Source: Myxococcales bacterium (GTDB lineage: Bacteria > Myxococcota_A > UBA9160 > SZUA-336). From it: a stretch of DNA of 40,684 bases. The stretch spans positions 110,591 through 151,274 of the forward strand of contig JABSQV010000004.1 in assembly GCA_013215565.1 (NCBI GenBank), read 5' to 3'. The translations under genes and the position numbers were made by a program. The stretch's first letter is position 1; every line of letters starts with the position of its first letter. The notes under the pieces are model-generated. The model saw nothing but the letters and a program-made list of their open reading frames with translations. It was not told the DNA's origin and ran no database searches. Positions 17,621 to 25,134 of this stretch are shown here, in pieces.

Positions 17621-18110
17621 CCGGCTCAAACTGTCGGGCGCCATCGGGCTGGTCGCGCTGCTCGGCGCGTGCCAGACCTGGCTCCGGCCCGACCGCGACG
17701 CCGAAATTACGGCCGCGCTCAGCGACCTTCGCAGCGGCGGGTTTAGCTTCGATCCGGACGTGCGAGTGCGCACCGACCCCTACGCGGTCTGCGACGGTTT
17801 CGCCTGCGCCGACCTCAAGCTGGTTCGTGGTCGCCGCACGATCGGGCTGGCGCGCGAGGCGTTTTCGAACCCATCGCGCCTGCGCGCCTCGCTGCTCGAG
17901 ATCTGGGAACGCTACCAGGAGCCGCGCCCGGGCGCGAGCCCTGACCTCGCGCGCGCGACGCTTCTCGTGCTCTCCGATGGCCCGCGCGTCGGGGTCACCG
18001 ACAGCCGGACGCTCCGGCTCGCGCATCACCGCTACCGGCAGCTCTGGCTCGAACTCGACGCTGCCAGCCGCGCGGGTCTCGAAGATCCGGACCGGATCCC
18101 GTTTCCCTAG
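17601..18110 (+). CDS. Predicted lipoprotein of unknown function
   Basis: The frame remains open far into the helicase gene, but the protein makes sense from GTG at 17601: VHRTRASRLKLSG, a short hydrophobic stretch, then the lipobox LLGAC with the lipid-anchored cysteine at about residue 24. The 169-residue product has an Asp/Arg-rich body with two further cysteines in YAVCDGFACADLKLV that may form a disulfide. Not recognised otherwise. It overlaps the helicase by 20 bases, so probably co-transcribed. Its TAG stop shares the sequence CTAG with the stop of the convergent gene. Confidence 0.65.
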   Translation: MHRTRASRLKLSGAIGLVALLGACQTWLRPDRDAEITAALSDLRSGGFSFDPDVRVRTDPYAVCDGFACADLKLVRGRRTIGLAREAFSNPSRLRASLLEIWERYQEPRPGASPDLARATLLVLSDGPRVGVTDSRTLRLAHHRYRQLWLELDAASRAGLEDPDRIPFP

Positions 18111-18895
18111 CGAACCACCTCGTCCATCGGACCCGGCTCCGCAATCTGTTCGGACCCATCCGGCCCCGTCCAAACCAGTGTTCGTGTGGCGGCATCGATC
18201 CGAAGCCGCGGTAGCCCGACGGCCGGCGCCCCGTCCGGTGCGGCGTCGACCGCGACCCCGCCGGGCGAAATCCGAATTCGAGCGGGATCGTGGCCCGGAG
18301 CGGCGAGCAGCAGGGTGCCGTACACCCCGGCGTAGGGTGCGCGGCGCCGCAGGTGGTCGAGCGCGGCCGTGAAGTCGCGGGAGCGCAGCAGCAGCTCTTG
18401 CACCAGGAATCGGGTCGAGACCCCGCCCGGCCGGTCGTCGACACAGAGCGCGGCCAGGCCGTGCGCGTTCACGCCGGCGACGCTCGACGCCCAGGGTGCG
18501 GCCGTCAGTTCCACGGACGGGAACCCGCCCACGTCCGGATCGCTGCTGCGGAGCAGGAGCGGCCAGGCCGCCAGATCGGGGGTACGGAACGAAGCTTCGA
18601 GCTCCGAGCCCTTCGCCGTCGCGCCGACGCTGACTGCCGGCACCGATTCGAGCACTTCGAGGGCCGCCAGCGACAGCCCGGCTCCCGAAGCGATCCCCTG
18701 AAGCCGCTCGTGATGCTGCGGCAGAAAGCGGAGCAGCGGAACGCCGAGCTGCAGTGCAGCGCTGCGTCTGGCCCTGCGGAAGCGCGCACGCCCGTACCGG
18801 GCGCGATTCGCCGCAGCGGCCCGGCGGATCAGATGGCGAAGCGCGCGGCCCTGATCGATTCCGGCGTCCCTGGGGGCGCCCTGGGTCCGAAACAC
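18107..18895 (-). CDS. C45/acyl-CoA:6-APA acyltransferase-like protein lacking the nucleophile cysteine
   Basis: 262 residues. The order of elements follows the AAT/C45 Ntn-hydrolase family: an N-terminal 'G..QGRALRHLI' segment, 'LQGIASGAGLSLAALEVL' (65-82), the maturation site, 'WPLLLRSSDPD' (111-121) in place of the usual PLLGRNxDW, 'GVNAHGLAAL' (141-150) and 'TRFLVQELLLRSRDFTAALD'. At the maturation site, where the family has Gly-Cys-Thr, this reads Gly-Ala-Thr (91-93). Without that cysteine neither self-cleavage nor catalysis of the usual kind is possible. The GTG start lies 4 bases after the larE stop, so the two form an operon. The family call rests on motif order; confidence is moderate. 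Confidence 0.6.
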   Translation of the reverse strand: MFRTQGAPRDAGIDQGRALRHLIRRAAAANRARYGRARFRRARRSAALQLGVPLLRFLPQHHERLQGIASGAGLSLAALEVLESVPAVSVGATAKGSELEASFRTPDLAAWPLLLRSSDPDVGGFPSVELTAAPWASSVAGVNAHGLAALCVDDRPGGVSTRFLVQELLLRSRDFTAALDHLRRRAPYAGVYGTLLLAAPGHDPARIRISPGGVAVDAAPDGAPAVGLPRLRIDAATRTLVWTGPDGSEQIAEPGPMDEVVR

Positions 18896-18899
18896 GAGC

Positions 18900-19733
18900 C
18901 TAGCGCGCAGGCGCGGGAGGCTGGATTTCCAGAACCTCGTTCAGGGATCCCGTCCGATAGCCGTCCAGGTCCAGGGATACCCAGCGGAAGCCGGCCGCCT
19001 TGAGCGCCGCCGAGATGCGCGCGGCCATCTCCGGAGCCAGCGCCCGGGCAAGTTCCGGGGCGGCAACCTCGACACGCGCGAGCTCGCCGTGGTGCCGAAC
19101 CCGGACCTGCCGGAAGCCGAGGGCGCGAAGCGCATCCTCGCCGCGGTCGATCTGTCCGAGCTTTTCGGGCGTCACCTCCATCCCGTATGGGATGCGCGAG
19201 GAGAGACACGCCGATGCCGGGATCCCGGCTGTCGGAAGTCCGGCCTCGCGTGAGAGGGCCCGAATCTCGGCCTTCGAGAGTCCGGCATCGAGCAGAGGCG
19301 CGAGTACCCGGTGCTCCTCGGCGGCCTGGTGCCCGGGACGAAAATCGCTCAGGTCGTCGGCATTCACTCCGTATGCCACCGCCTCGATGCCGAGTTCGCT
19401 CCGAAGCCCCTCGAGCGTGTCGAAGAGTTCGGTCTTGCAGAAGTAGCAGCGATTCACGGGGTTCGCCGCGTATTCGGGATTCTGGATTTCCCGGGTCTCG
19501 ACCACACGGTGTCGGAAGCCGAACTCGCGCGCCACGCGCTCTGCCATCTCGCAGTGGCTGCGCGGATACGACGCCGACTTCGCGGTCACCGCGAGCGTGG
19601 CCTCGCCCAACACGCAGTGTGCCGCGTGCGCGAGGTAGGCCGAATCGACGCCGCCCGAGTAGGCCACGATCAACGAACCGGTCCGCCCGATTGCGTCAAA
19701 CAGCCGTTTTTCCTTGTCTTTCAGCGCATCCAA
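18900..19733 (-). CDS. larE: ATP-dependent sacrificial sulfur transferase LarE
   Basis: LarE activates and thiolates pyridinium dicarboxylic acid mononucleotide while making the nickel-pincer cofactor of lactate racemase-type enzymes. The 277-residue product has the PP-loop YSGGVDSAYL (25-34), NRCYFCKTELF (94-104) and ACLSSRIPYG (175-184). With the TTG at 19733 as start, that last cysteine is residue 176, the number of the sulfur-donating cysteine in L. plantarum LarE. A TTG three codons earlier (19742) is possible but falls in the -10 box. No larA, larB or larC is in the window. The next gene downstream is the AAT-like protein, 4 bases away. Confidence 0.9.
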   Translation of the reverse strand: MDALKDKEKRLFDAIGRTGSLIVAYSGGVDSAYLAHAAHCVLGEATLAVTAKSASYPRSHCEMAERVAREFGFRHRVVETREIQNPEYAANPVNRCYFCKTELFDTLEGLRSELGIEAVAYGVNADDLSDFRPGHQAAEEHRVLAPLLDAGLSKAEIRALSREAGLPTAGIPASACLSSRIPYGMEVTPEKLGQIDRGEDALRALGFRQVRVRHHGELARVEVAAPELARALAPEMAARISAALKAAGFRWVSLDLDGYRTGSLNEVLEIQPPAPAR

Positions 19734-19740
19734 GAGCCTC

Positions 19741-19770
19741 AAGATACGCAGCCAGCGCGAGCCGTGTCAA
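19741..19770 (-). promoter_or_regulatory. Strong sigma-70-type promoter of larE
   Basis: On the minus strand TTGACA (19765-19770, perfect -35) and TATCTT (19741-19746) are 18 bases apart. The -10 box ends 7 bases before the TTG at 19733, so transcription should begin at or next to the start codon. The -35 abuts the likely -35 of ddl on the other strand. Confidence 0.6.
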
Positions 19771-19797
19771 TGACGAAGCCCGGACCCGCGCTATCTT
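19770..19797 (+). promoter_or_regulatory. Promoter of ddl, leaderless geometry
   Basis: ATGACG (19770-19775) and TATCTT (19792-19797), 16 bases apart; the -10 ends 6 bases before the GTG at 19804. It is back-to-back with the larE promoter and carries the same -10 hexamer. Confidence 0.5.
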
Positions 19798-19803
19798 TGC
19801 GAC

Positions 19804-20907
19804 GTGGAGAAGCTGCGCGTGGCGGTGCTGTTCGGGGGTCGCTCGACCGAGCACGAAGTCTCGATCAGCTCGGCCACGGCCGTCGTGCAGGCGCTCGATC
19901 CGACCCGCTACGAGTCGGTCCTCGTGGCCATCGATCACGACGGCGGCTGGTCCCTCGCCGAGCCAGAAGCCGGACTGCTACCCGACGCGGTCTTCGGTCA
20001 CGCAGACGCGGTCGCAGCCTTTCCCACGACGGCGCGCGGCTTCGACCTGCTCGGAGCCGGAAGAGACGACTCCGCGCTCCGTGCCCCGATCGACGTCGTG
20101 TTCCCGATGCTGCACGGCCGCGGGGGAGAGGACGGCGAGATCCAGGGGCTGCTCGAACTCTCGGGGGTCGCGTACGTGGGCTGCGGCGTGCTCTCGAGCG
20201 CGCTGTGCATGGACAAGGTCGCCTCCAAGCGCCTGCTGCGCGAGGCGGGACTTCCGATCATCGAGTGGCTCGACACCACGCGCCGCGCGATCCTCGAGCA
20301 ACCCGGACCGTTCCTGGATCGGATCGAAAAGCGTTTCGGGTTTCCGGTCTTCGTCAAGCCCGCGAACACCGGATCCTCGGTCGGCATCGAGCGCGCGAGC
20401 ACGCGCCGTGAACTCGAAGCAGCGCTGCGTAACGCTGCGCGCTACGACCTCCAGGTGCTGGCAGAGCCGGCGCTGCGCGCGAGAGAGATCGAGTGCGCGG
20501 TGCTGGGGGGATACGAGCCAAAGTGCTCGGTGCCCGGAGAAATCGTCTACCGAGGCGAGTTCTACGATTACGAGGCCAAGTACCTGAGCGAACAGACGGA
20601 ACTCGTGCTTCCGGCCCCGATCGACGAGGCCAAGGCGCTAGAAGTACGGGAGTTGGCAGAGCGCGCCTTCCGGGCGTTGTCGTGCTGGGGCATGGCGCGC
20701 GTGGACTTCTTTCTCACCGAGGACACGCGCGACCTGCTCGTAAACGAAGTCAACACCCTTCCCGGGTTCACGGAGGGAAGCCTCTACCCGAGGGCCTGGG
20801 AGACCACGGGGATTCCCATGCCCGAACTCTGCAACCGCTTGATCGAGCTCGCACTTGAGCGCCAGCGCGAACGCGCCCAGCTCAAGACCCGGTACCGGTC
20901 GGAGTGA
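19804..20907 (+). CDS. ddl: D-alanine--D-alanine ligase
   Basis: A 367-residue ATP-grasp enzyme that makes the D-Ala-D-Ala dipeptide for peptidoglycan precursors in the cytoplasm. It has VLFGGRSTEHEVSISSA (8-24), HGRGGEDGEIQGLLE (102-116), the KRLLREAGLP entry to the ATP-grasp core, FVKPANTGSSVGIERA and the C-terminal LVNEVNTLPGFTEGSLYP with metal- and substrate-binding Glu/Asn. Length and the longer insert suit the DdlA-like subgroup. The GTG start has no Shine-Dalgarno. Its stop overlaps the next gene by GTGA. Confidence 0.96.
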   Translation: MEKLRVAVLFGGRSTEHEVSISSATAVVQALDPTRYESVLVAIDHDGGWSLAEPEAGLLPDAVFGHADAVAAFPTTARGFDLLGAGRDDSALRAPIDVVFPMLHGRGGEDGEIQGLLELSGVAYVGCGVLSSALCMDKVASKRLLREAGLPIIEWLDTTRRAILEQPGPFLDRIEKRFGFPVFVKPANTGSSVGIERASTRRELEAALRNAARYDLQVLAEPALRAREIECAVLGGYEPKCSVPGEIVYRGEFYDYEAKYLSEQTELVLPAPIDEAKALEVRELAERAFRALSCWGMARVDFFLTEDTRDLLVNEVNTLPGFTEGSLYPRAWETTGIPMPELCNRLIELALERQRERAQLKTRYRSE

Positions 20908-21269
20908 GAAGCGATCGGAAGCGAACGCGCCCGTGGAAGGCTGTTCGGACGGCCGCGCTCTGCGTCGCGGTGTCACTCACGGCCTGCAACAGCCTGATCG
21001 CGCACACCGGGCTCGATCCCGAGTTCGAGGCCCAGGTCGGGAATCTTTATCCGGGCGTCCGCCTCAACCTCGAGTCCTGGTCCTGCTTCCCCAGCGTGAT
21101 GGCCGAGTACAAGCCCGTCGTCGCAGCGTTCCTGGCCCCGCTGACCATCGCCCTGCTGATCGTCGACCTGCCGCTCTCGGCCGCGGGAGACACCCTCCTG
21201 CTGCCGATCGACCTAGCCGTGGAGGCCAGCGCGCCCCCGATCGACTGGAAGTCGGCCTCCTGCGGCTGA
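20904..21269 (+). CDS. YceK/YidQ-type small lipoprotein
   Basis: 121 residues. An N-terminal basic, hydrophobic signal ends in the lipobox SLTAC (Cys at about 28). The body carries the family's pattern: 'YPGVRLNL' (49-56), a hydrophobic stretch and 'IVDLPLSAAGDTLLLPIDL' (86-104), which resembles the YceK/YidQ (DUF1375) proteins anchored to the outer membrane. Role unknown. It starts in GTGA overlap with ddl and is thus likely co-expressed with cell-wall synthesis. It converges on the ABC1 kinase gene with 6 bases between stops. Confidence 0.75.
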   Translation: MRSDRKRTRPWKAVRTAALCVAVSLTACNSLIAHTGLDPEFEAQVGNLYPGVRLNLESWSCFPSVMAEYKPVVAAFLAPLTIALLIVDLPLSAAGDTLLLPIDLAVEASAPPIDWKSASCG

Positions 21270-21280
21270 CCGGAGTCAGC
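21265..21280. terminator. Small hairpin containing both convergent stop codons
   Basis: GCTGAC, loop CGGA, GTCAGC. The TGA of the YceK-like gene is in the left arm and the TGA of the ABC1 kinase gene (opposite strand) in the right arm. An alternative hairpin, CGGAG/CTCCG (21271-21284), overlaps it. There is no T-run, so termination activity is uncertain. Confidence 0.35.
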
Positions 21281-22568
21281 TCCGGAGCTGCGTCGCACCC
21301 GGGGCCATCGACTCGAGCACGTTCGCTCGGTGGCCCAGCGTATGCGCAATCCCGGAGAGCAGCGCGAACGCCCGCGCAACCAGTACGAAGTCGATCGGAA
21401 CCTGAACGATCGGGTTCTCGCGGATCGCCTCGAAGAGCTCGTCGGTCATGCCTTCGGTGAACTCGCCCTCGAACCTGCGGCTCTCGCTGCGATCGATCAT
21501 GCGCCGCGCGATTTCGACGTAGGTGGACTTGTCTCCGGTCTTGGTTTCGAAGCCGAGTTCGTCGAAGGCGCGAATCATCGACTGGTCGTTGAAGGTCATC
21601 ATCGAGAACATCAACTCGAAGAGGCCGAGGCCGAATCCTTCGGGGAGTTCCTTCGCGAGCCCGAAGTCGACCAGCACGAATCGTGGCCCGGGCTGGATGA
21701 AGATGTTCCCGGGATGTGGATCCGCCTGGAAGAAGCCGAAGGCCATGATCTTTCGGGTGTAGATCCCCATCAGACCCTGCACGACCCTCCGATGGTCGAT
21801 TCCGGCCTCGTCGAGTGCTTCGATATCCGTGACCTTGATTCCCGAGACGAACTCCATCGTGATTACCCGTCCTGTACACCACTCCTTGTAGAACTCGGGG
21901 ATCACGACTGCCGGGTTGTCCTCGAAGAGCTTCCTGATCCGATCCCCACTCTCGACCTCGCGGCAGAAGTCGAGTTCCAGGGCGAGGTGCTGGTTCATCT
22001 CGTCGAGCAGCGGCAGCAGTTCCATCGGCTGGGGGTCGAACCTCTCGTAGATCCTGCAGATCCGGCGCACCGACGAGAGGTCGGTCTTCACGATGTGCTC
22101 GATGTCCGGATACTGGACCTTGACCGCGACCTCGCGGCCATCCAGGAGCCTCGCCCGGTGCACCTGCGCCAGCGAGGCCGCCGCAACCGGTCGCGTCTCG
22201 AACTCGGAGAAGACGGCGTCGAGCGGCTTGCCGAGATCTTCCTCGACCACGCACCGGATCTCTTCGAACTCGCGAGGTGGCAGGCGGTCGTGCGCCTGCG
22301 ACAGCGTCTTCACGTAGGCCGGCGGGAACACGTCCGAGCGGGTCCCGATCACCTGACACATCTTGATCAGCAGCCCGCGGAGCCGGGTCGCGGTGCGATA
22401 GATCTGGTCGGCGTTCTTCTGATGAATCGCGCTCAGATCGCGCGCCTTGGGGTCGCGTCGCGCGATCCGGTCGAGCCAGCTCGGCCCCTTGTAGCGGAGC
22501 CAGACGCTTCCCGCCGCATACCCGATCAGGGCCGAACGAACCACGCGCTCAGCAACTCTTAGAATCAC
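21276..22568 (-). CDS. ABC1/UbiB-family atypical kinase
   Basis: 430 residues of the ABC1/ADCK/UbiB family, membrane-associated ATP-binding proteins that support quinone and other lipid pathways. Seen: the KxGQ position as Lys69-Met-Cys-Gln72 (Gly replaced by Cys), the Ala-rich nucleotide loop AAAS (129-132), the ATP-anchoring Lys150 in VAVKVQYP, DPHPGN and the metal-binding DFG in VLVDFGLAKEL. No C-terminal membrane anchor of the E. coli UbiB kind is visible. The frame is open upstream inside the ferritin-like gene, but GTG at 22568 follows TAGGAG, whose TAG is the stop codon of that gene. The two are clearly coupled. Confidence 0.88.
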   Translation of the reverse strand: MILRVAERVVRSALIGYAAGSVWLRYKGPSWLDRIARRDPKARDLSAIHQKNADQIYRTATRLRGLLIKMCQVIGTRSDVFPPAYVKTLSQAHDRLPPREFEEIRCVVEEDLGKPLDAVFSEFETRPVAAASLAQVHRARLLDGREVAVKVQYPDIEHIVKTDLSSVRRICRIYERFDPQPMELLPLLDEMNQHLALELDFCREVESGDRIRKLFEDNPAVVIPEFYKEWCTGRVITMEFVSGIKVTDIEALDEAGIDHRRVVQGLMGIYTRKIMAFGFFQADPHPGNIFIQPGPRFVLVDFGLAKELPEGFGLGLFELMFSMMTFNDQSMIRAFDELGFETKTGDKSTYVEIARRMIDRSESRRFEGEFTEGMTDELFEAIRENPIVQVPIDFVLVARAFALLSGIAHTLGHRANVLESMAPGATQLRS

Positions 22569-22579
22569 GGCATGGACTC

Positions 22580-23689
22580 CTAGCTGAGCGCGATCTCGAT
22601 CGGATCGTCTTCGGACCGCGGGAAGGTCCAGCCGTCGTCGAGCGCCGTGAACTTGCGCATGAGTTCGCTCGAGAGACGCATCTCCGCGATGTCCGCGCGA
22701 ATCTCCTCGTGGAGCGCTTCGCGCTGCTCGCGCGGCCGCGACGATGCGATCCCGCGCAGTTGCTGCGCCAGGATCGCGTCCACGACTTCGCGTCCCGGGA
22801 TCTCTCCCCCGTCGATGGTGAGCAGGGTTCGGCACCGGACCTCCGAGAGTGCCGTCCGCAGGTACTCGACGTGCGGACGCTCGTCGGCGCGGATGTAGGA
22901 GACCATTCGCGAGGCGGCTTCGGCTGCCGCCGAGACCTCCGGGTCGCCGAGCAGCGCCTCGCCCCAGGAAAACACGTCGTCCGCAAAGATCTCGATCACC
23001 ATCACGTTCGCCATGGTCGCGATCAGGCCCTCGACCTTTTCCGGCAGAGTCGGAAACAGCGGCGGGCGGCGATTCCGGCCGCGCCCCTGCATGAGCCGTG
23101 CGAGCACGTCACCCGGCACCCGCGGGTTGTCGAAAGCGAGATCGCGCGCCGCTTCCCACATCTGCTTGTGCCCGCCCTGGTCCCGGTGTCCGGCTTCGTC
23201 GCGCGCGTGCGCCTCGAAGAGGCCCGCAGTCAGGTGCGAGAGCGCGGTGCCCGCAAGGTCTTCCTTGATCGCCGCGCGCAGATCCGGGACCGGAACATCG
23301 CGGATCATCGCGCCGAAGCCCTCGACGATCGAAATCATGGTGAGGCTGCGAGTGATGGGCTTCTGGACGCCTGCGCGAAGAAGGAGCTTCGCCTGCTCGA
23401 GACTCGGGTAGTGGGGCGGCATGAACTCGCGCGAGATGTCGACCACGCCGGGGCCCTCGAGGCGCAGCCGGGACTGCCAGGCATCGATCGCGGGCATGCG
23501 GACGAGCGTGCGCGGCGAAACGTACTCGCCATCGATGAAGCCGCCGTGGCAGCGGACACCGCCCGCAATCAGCGGCTCGTCGAACTCGGGCTCGGCGAGG
23601 AGTTGCGCCTCGCTGAACTCGATGGGAGCGTCTTTGGGGGGTCCCTCGGGCAGAGGATCGCCGACCGGAGTTTGCGCGTCGAGGCTCAT
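22580..23689 (-). CDS. Ferritin-like protein with two ExxH motifs, putative diiron enzyme
   Basis: 369 residues, not matching a named enzyme I know. Two ExxH motifs are spaced as in ferritin-like diiron bundles: Glu165-Ala-Gly-His168 and Glu270-Arg-Pro-His273. Glu123, Glu159 and Glu233 lie in helices that could supply the remaining ligands. The N-terminal 45 residues are Pro/Glu-rich. ATG at 23689 has AAGGAGAG five bases before and is firm. The next gene is an ABC1 kinase whose ribosome-binding site includes this gene's stop codon. In ubiquinone synthesis UbiB/COQ8 kinases act with a diiron hydroxylase (COQ7), so a quinone- or lipid-modifying oxygenase is a fair guess, but inference only. Confidence 0.65.
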   Translation of the reverse strand: MSLDAQTPVGDPLPEGPPKDAPIEFSEAQLLAEPEFDEPLIAGGVRCHGGFIDGEYVSPRTLVRMPAIDAWQSRLRLEGPGVVDISREFMPPHYPSLEQAKLLLRAGVQKPITRSLTMISIVEGFGAMIRDVPVPDLRAAIKEDLAGTALSHLTAGLFEAHARDEAGHRDQGGHKQMWEAARDLAFDNPRVPGDVLARLMQGRGRNRRPPLFPTLPEKVEGLIATMANVMVIEIFADDVFSWGEALLGDPEVSAAAEAASRMVSYIRADERPHVEYLRTALSEVRCRTLLTIDGGEIPGREVVDAILAQQLRGIASSRPREQREALHEEIRADIAEMRLSSELMRKFTALDDGWTFPRSEDDPIEIALS

Positions 23690-23746
23690 TCCACTCTCCT
23701 TGGATTGAGTTCGCAGGGTCGCAGAAGGGTCCGACCAGTTCAAGCC

Positions 23747-25024
23747 TCAGGCGGAGAAGAGCCGCAGCAGTTCCTCTTCATGGCGCTCAGCGTCGGACTC
23801 TCCGAGGTCCATCAACTCGGCCGCGTACTGTCCATCGAAGAGCAGGTAGCTCATCAGATCCGCCTCCTCGCCGGGCGAGCCCCGCGCCAGCGCCCGGAAG
23901 GCTAGGTCGCGCAGCCCGATGCCGAGCGAGCCCTTCCGCACACGCTGCACGTGCCGCCCCGCGATCCGGCCGATGTCCTCGCTCGGCCGCACGAAGGCGT
24001 CTTCGACGATGCGGAAGCCGAGTCCGCGCTGCTGCTCCACGCGAGCGTTCACCCGCTCGAGGTGACGCTCTCCCTCGGCCTCGATTCCGGCGCGCAGCAC
24101 CTCGTTGAGCACTCGCATGTGGGAAAGATCGAACTCGATCCGATCGGTCAGAACGGCGTTCAGGACCTTGCCGAAGAGAAAGCCCGCCGACATCAACGGG
24201 CGCAGGCTCACTTCATCCTCGGATCCAGTCGCGGCTGAGGGCTGCTCCTTGCGAAGCCCGATCGCGAGAATGCGGTTCGCCCCCATGCGTAGGGCGGAGG
24301 AGAGCGGCGTCGACTGCCGGAGTCCGCCGTCGCAGTAATAGGAGTCCGCAATCCGGACCGCCGGGAACAGGAATGGAATCGCAGCGGAGGCGAGTGGGTG
24401 GACCGGGCCGAGACGGGTAGCTCGCGCGACCACGAAGCGGTCGTGCGTCCAGCGCGGCGGCCGGTGTTCGCGATCGTCGACAAAGACCACGGTTCGGCCG
24501 CCCGCGATTTCAGTGACTCCAATACAGACAGCGCCAACCAGCCCGGACCGGATGTTGCGCCGCAGACGGCGCCAGGGGATTCGTGTGACGACGAGTTCTT
24601 CTAGCGGCGTGGTGTTGAGCAGGCCGTGAATCCGCTCCGGGTGCTGGTCGACCTCGAGCCGACGGCGGGGAGAAAAGCCGAGCAGCGCGCGGGTAAAGCT
24701 CGCGACGTCCGCGAGGCCGAAGCGGTACACACGATCGAAGGACATCCGGTCCCAAATGCGCGAGAGTTCCGAGACCGCTCCCGGCAGCGCGTCGGCGTGT
24801 GCTGCGAGGAAGCACGCGTGCACGGCCCCGACCGAAGTCCCGCAGTAAAGGTCGATCCTGGGCACGTAGCCGAGCTGCTCCGGCAGCCTGCCGAACACGT
24901 AACGCAGAACGCCCGCCTCGTAGGCGCCGCGCGCGCCGCCCCCACTGAGCACGATCGCGCGCGTGACGCCCTCGCGCTTTTGCTCCAACGGCCAGTCGCG
25001 ACGCTCTGCTCCGCTCACCCCCAT
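23747..25024 (-). CDS. Patatin-like phospholipase
   Basis: 425 residues. The patatin Ser-Asp dyad is complete: oxyanion loop SGGGARGAYEAG (27-38), nucleophile Ser64 in CGTSVGA and Asp232 in YYCDGGL. Such enzymes cleave acyl chains from glycerolipids; a few are secreted effectors, but there is no signal peptide here. The C-terminal 150 residues are helical and may fix specificity or membrane contact. ATG at 25024 was chosen because it starts near the fold; it has no clear Shine-Dalgarno and an upstream in-frame ATG exists at 25096. It lies 57 bases upstream of the ferritin-like gene on the same strand, so lipid metabolism may link them. Confidence 0.88.
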   Translation of the reverse strand: MGVSGAERRDWPLEQKREGVTRAIVLSGGGARGAYEAGVLRYVFGRLPEQLGYVPRIDLYCGTSVGAVHACFLAAHADALPGAVSELSRIWDRMSFDRVYRFGLADVASFTRALLGFSPRRRLEVDQHPERIHGLLNTTPLEELVVTRIPWRRLRRNIRSGLVGAVCIGVTEIAGGRTVVFVDDREHRPPRWTHDRFVVARATRLGPVHPLASAAIPFLFPAVRIADSYYCDGGLRQSTPLSSALRMGANRILAIGLRKEQPSAATGSEDEVSLRPLMSAGFLFGKVLNAVLTDRIEFDLSHMRVLNEVLRAGIEAEGERHLERVNARVEQQRGLGFRIVEDAFVRPSEDIGRIAGRHVQRVRKGSLGIGLRDLAFRALARGSPGEEADLMSYLLFDGQYAAELMDLGESDAERHEEELLRLFSA

Positions 25025-25121
25025 CGCGGTAAGGATGCCCTGCCTCGCGCTCTTCCGCACACCCGGCGGCTGCGCGCGGTGCCGACGAGGCGGCACCGTT
25101 CGGCACGCGTAGCCCCCGTGA

Positions 25122-25127
25122 TACCCT
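25122..25127 (+). promoter_or_regulatory. -10-like box of the hydrolase operon, leaderless geometry
   Basis: TACCCT ends 7 bases before the GTG at 25135. No Shine-Dalgarno or good -35 is visible. Confidence 0.35.
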
Positions 25128-25134
25128 GCCCGCC

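Noticed and set aside
14927..17773. A 948-codon open frame on the minus strand
   Set aside because: It lies antisense to thiI and the DEAD-box helicase, both with complete motifs. Long antisense frames are expected where third positions are nearly all G or C.
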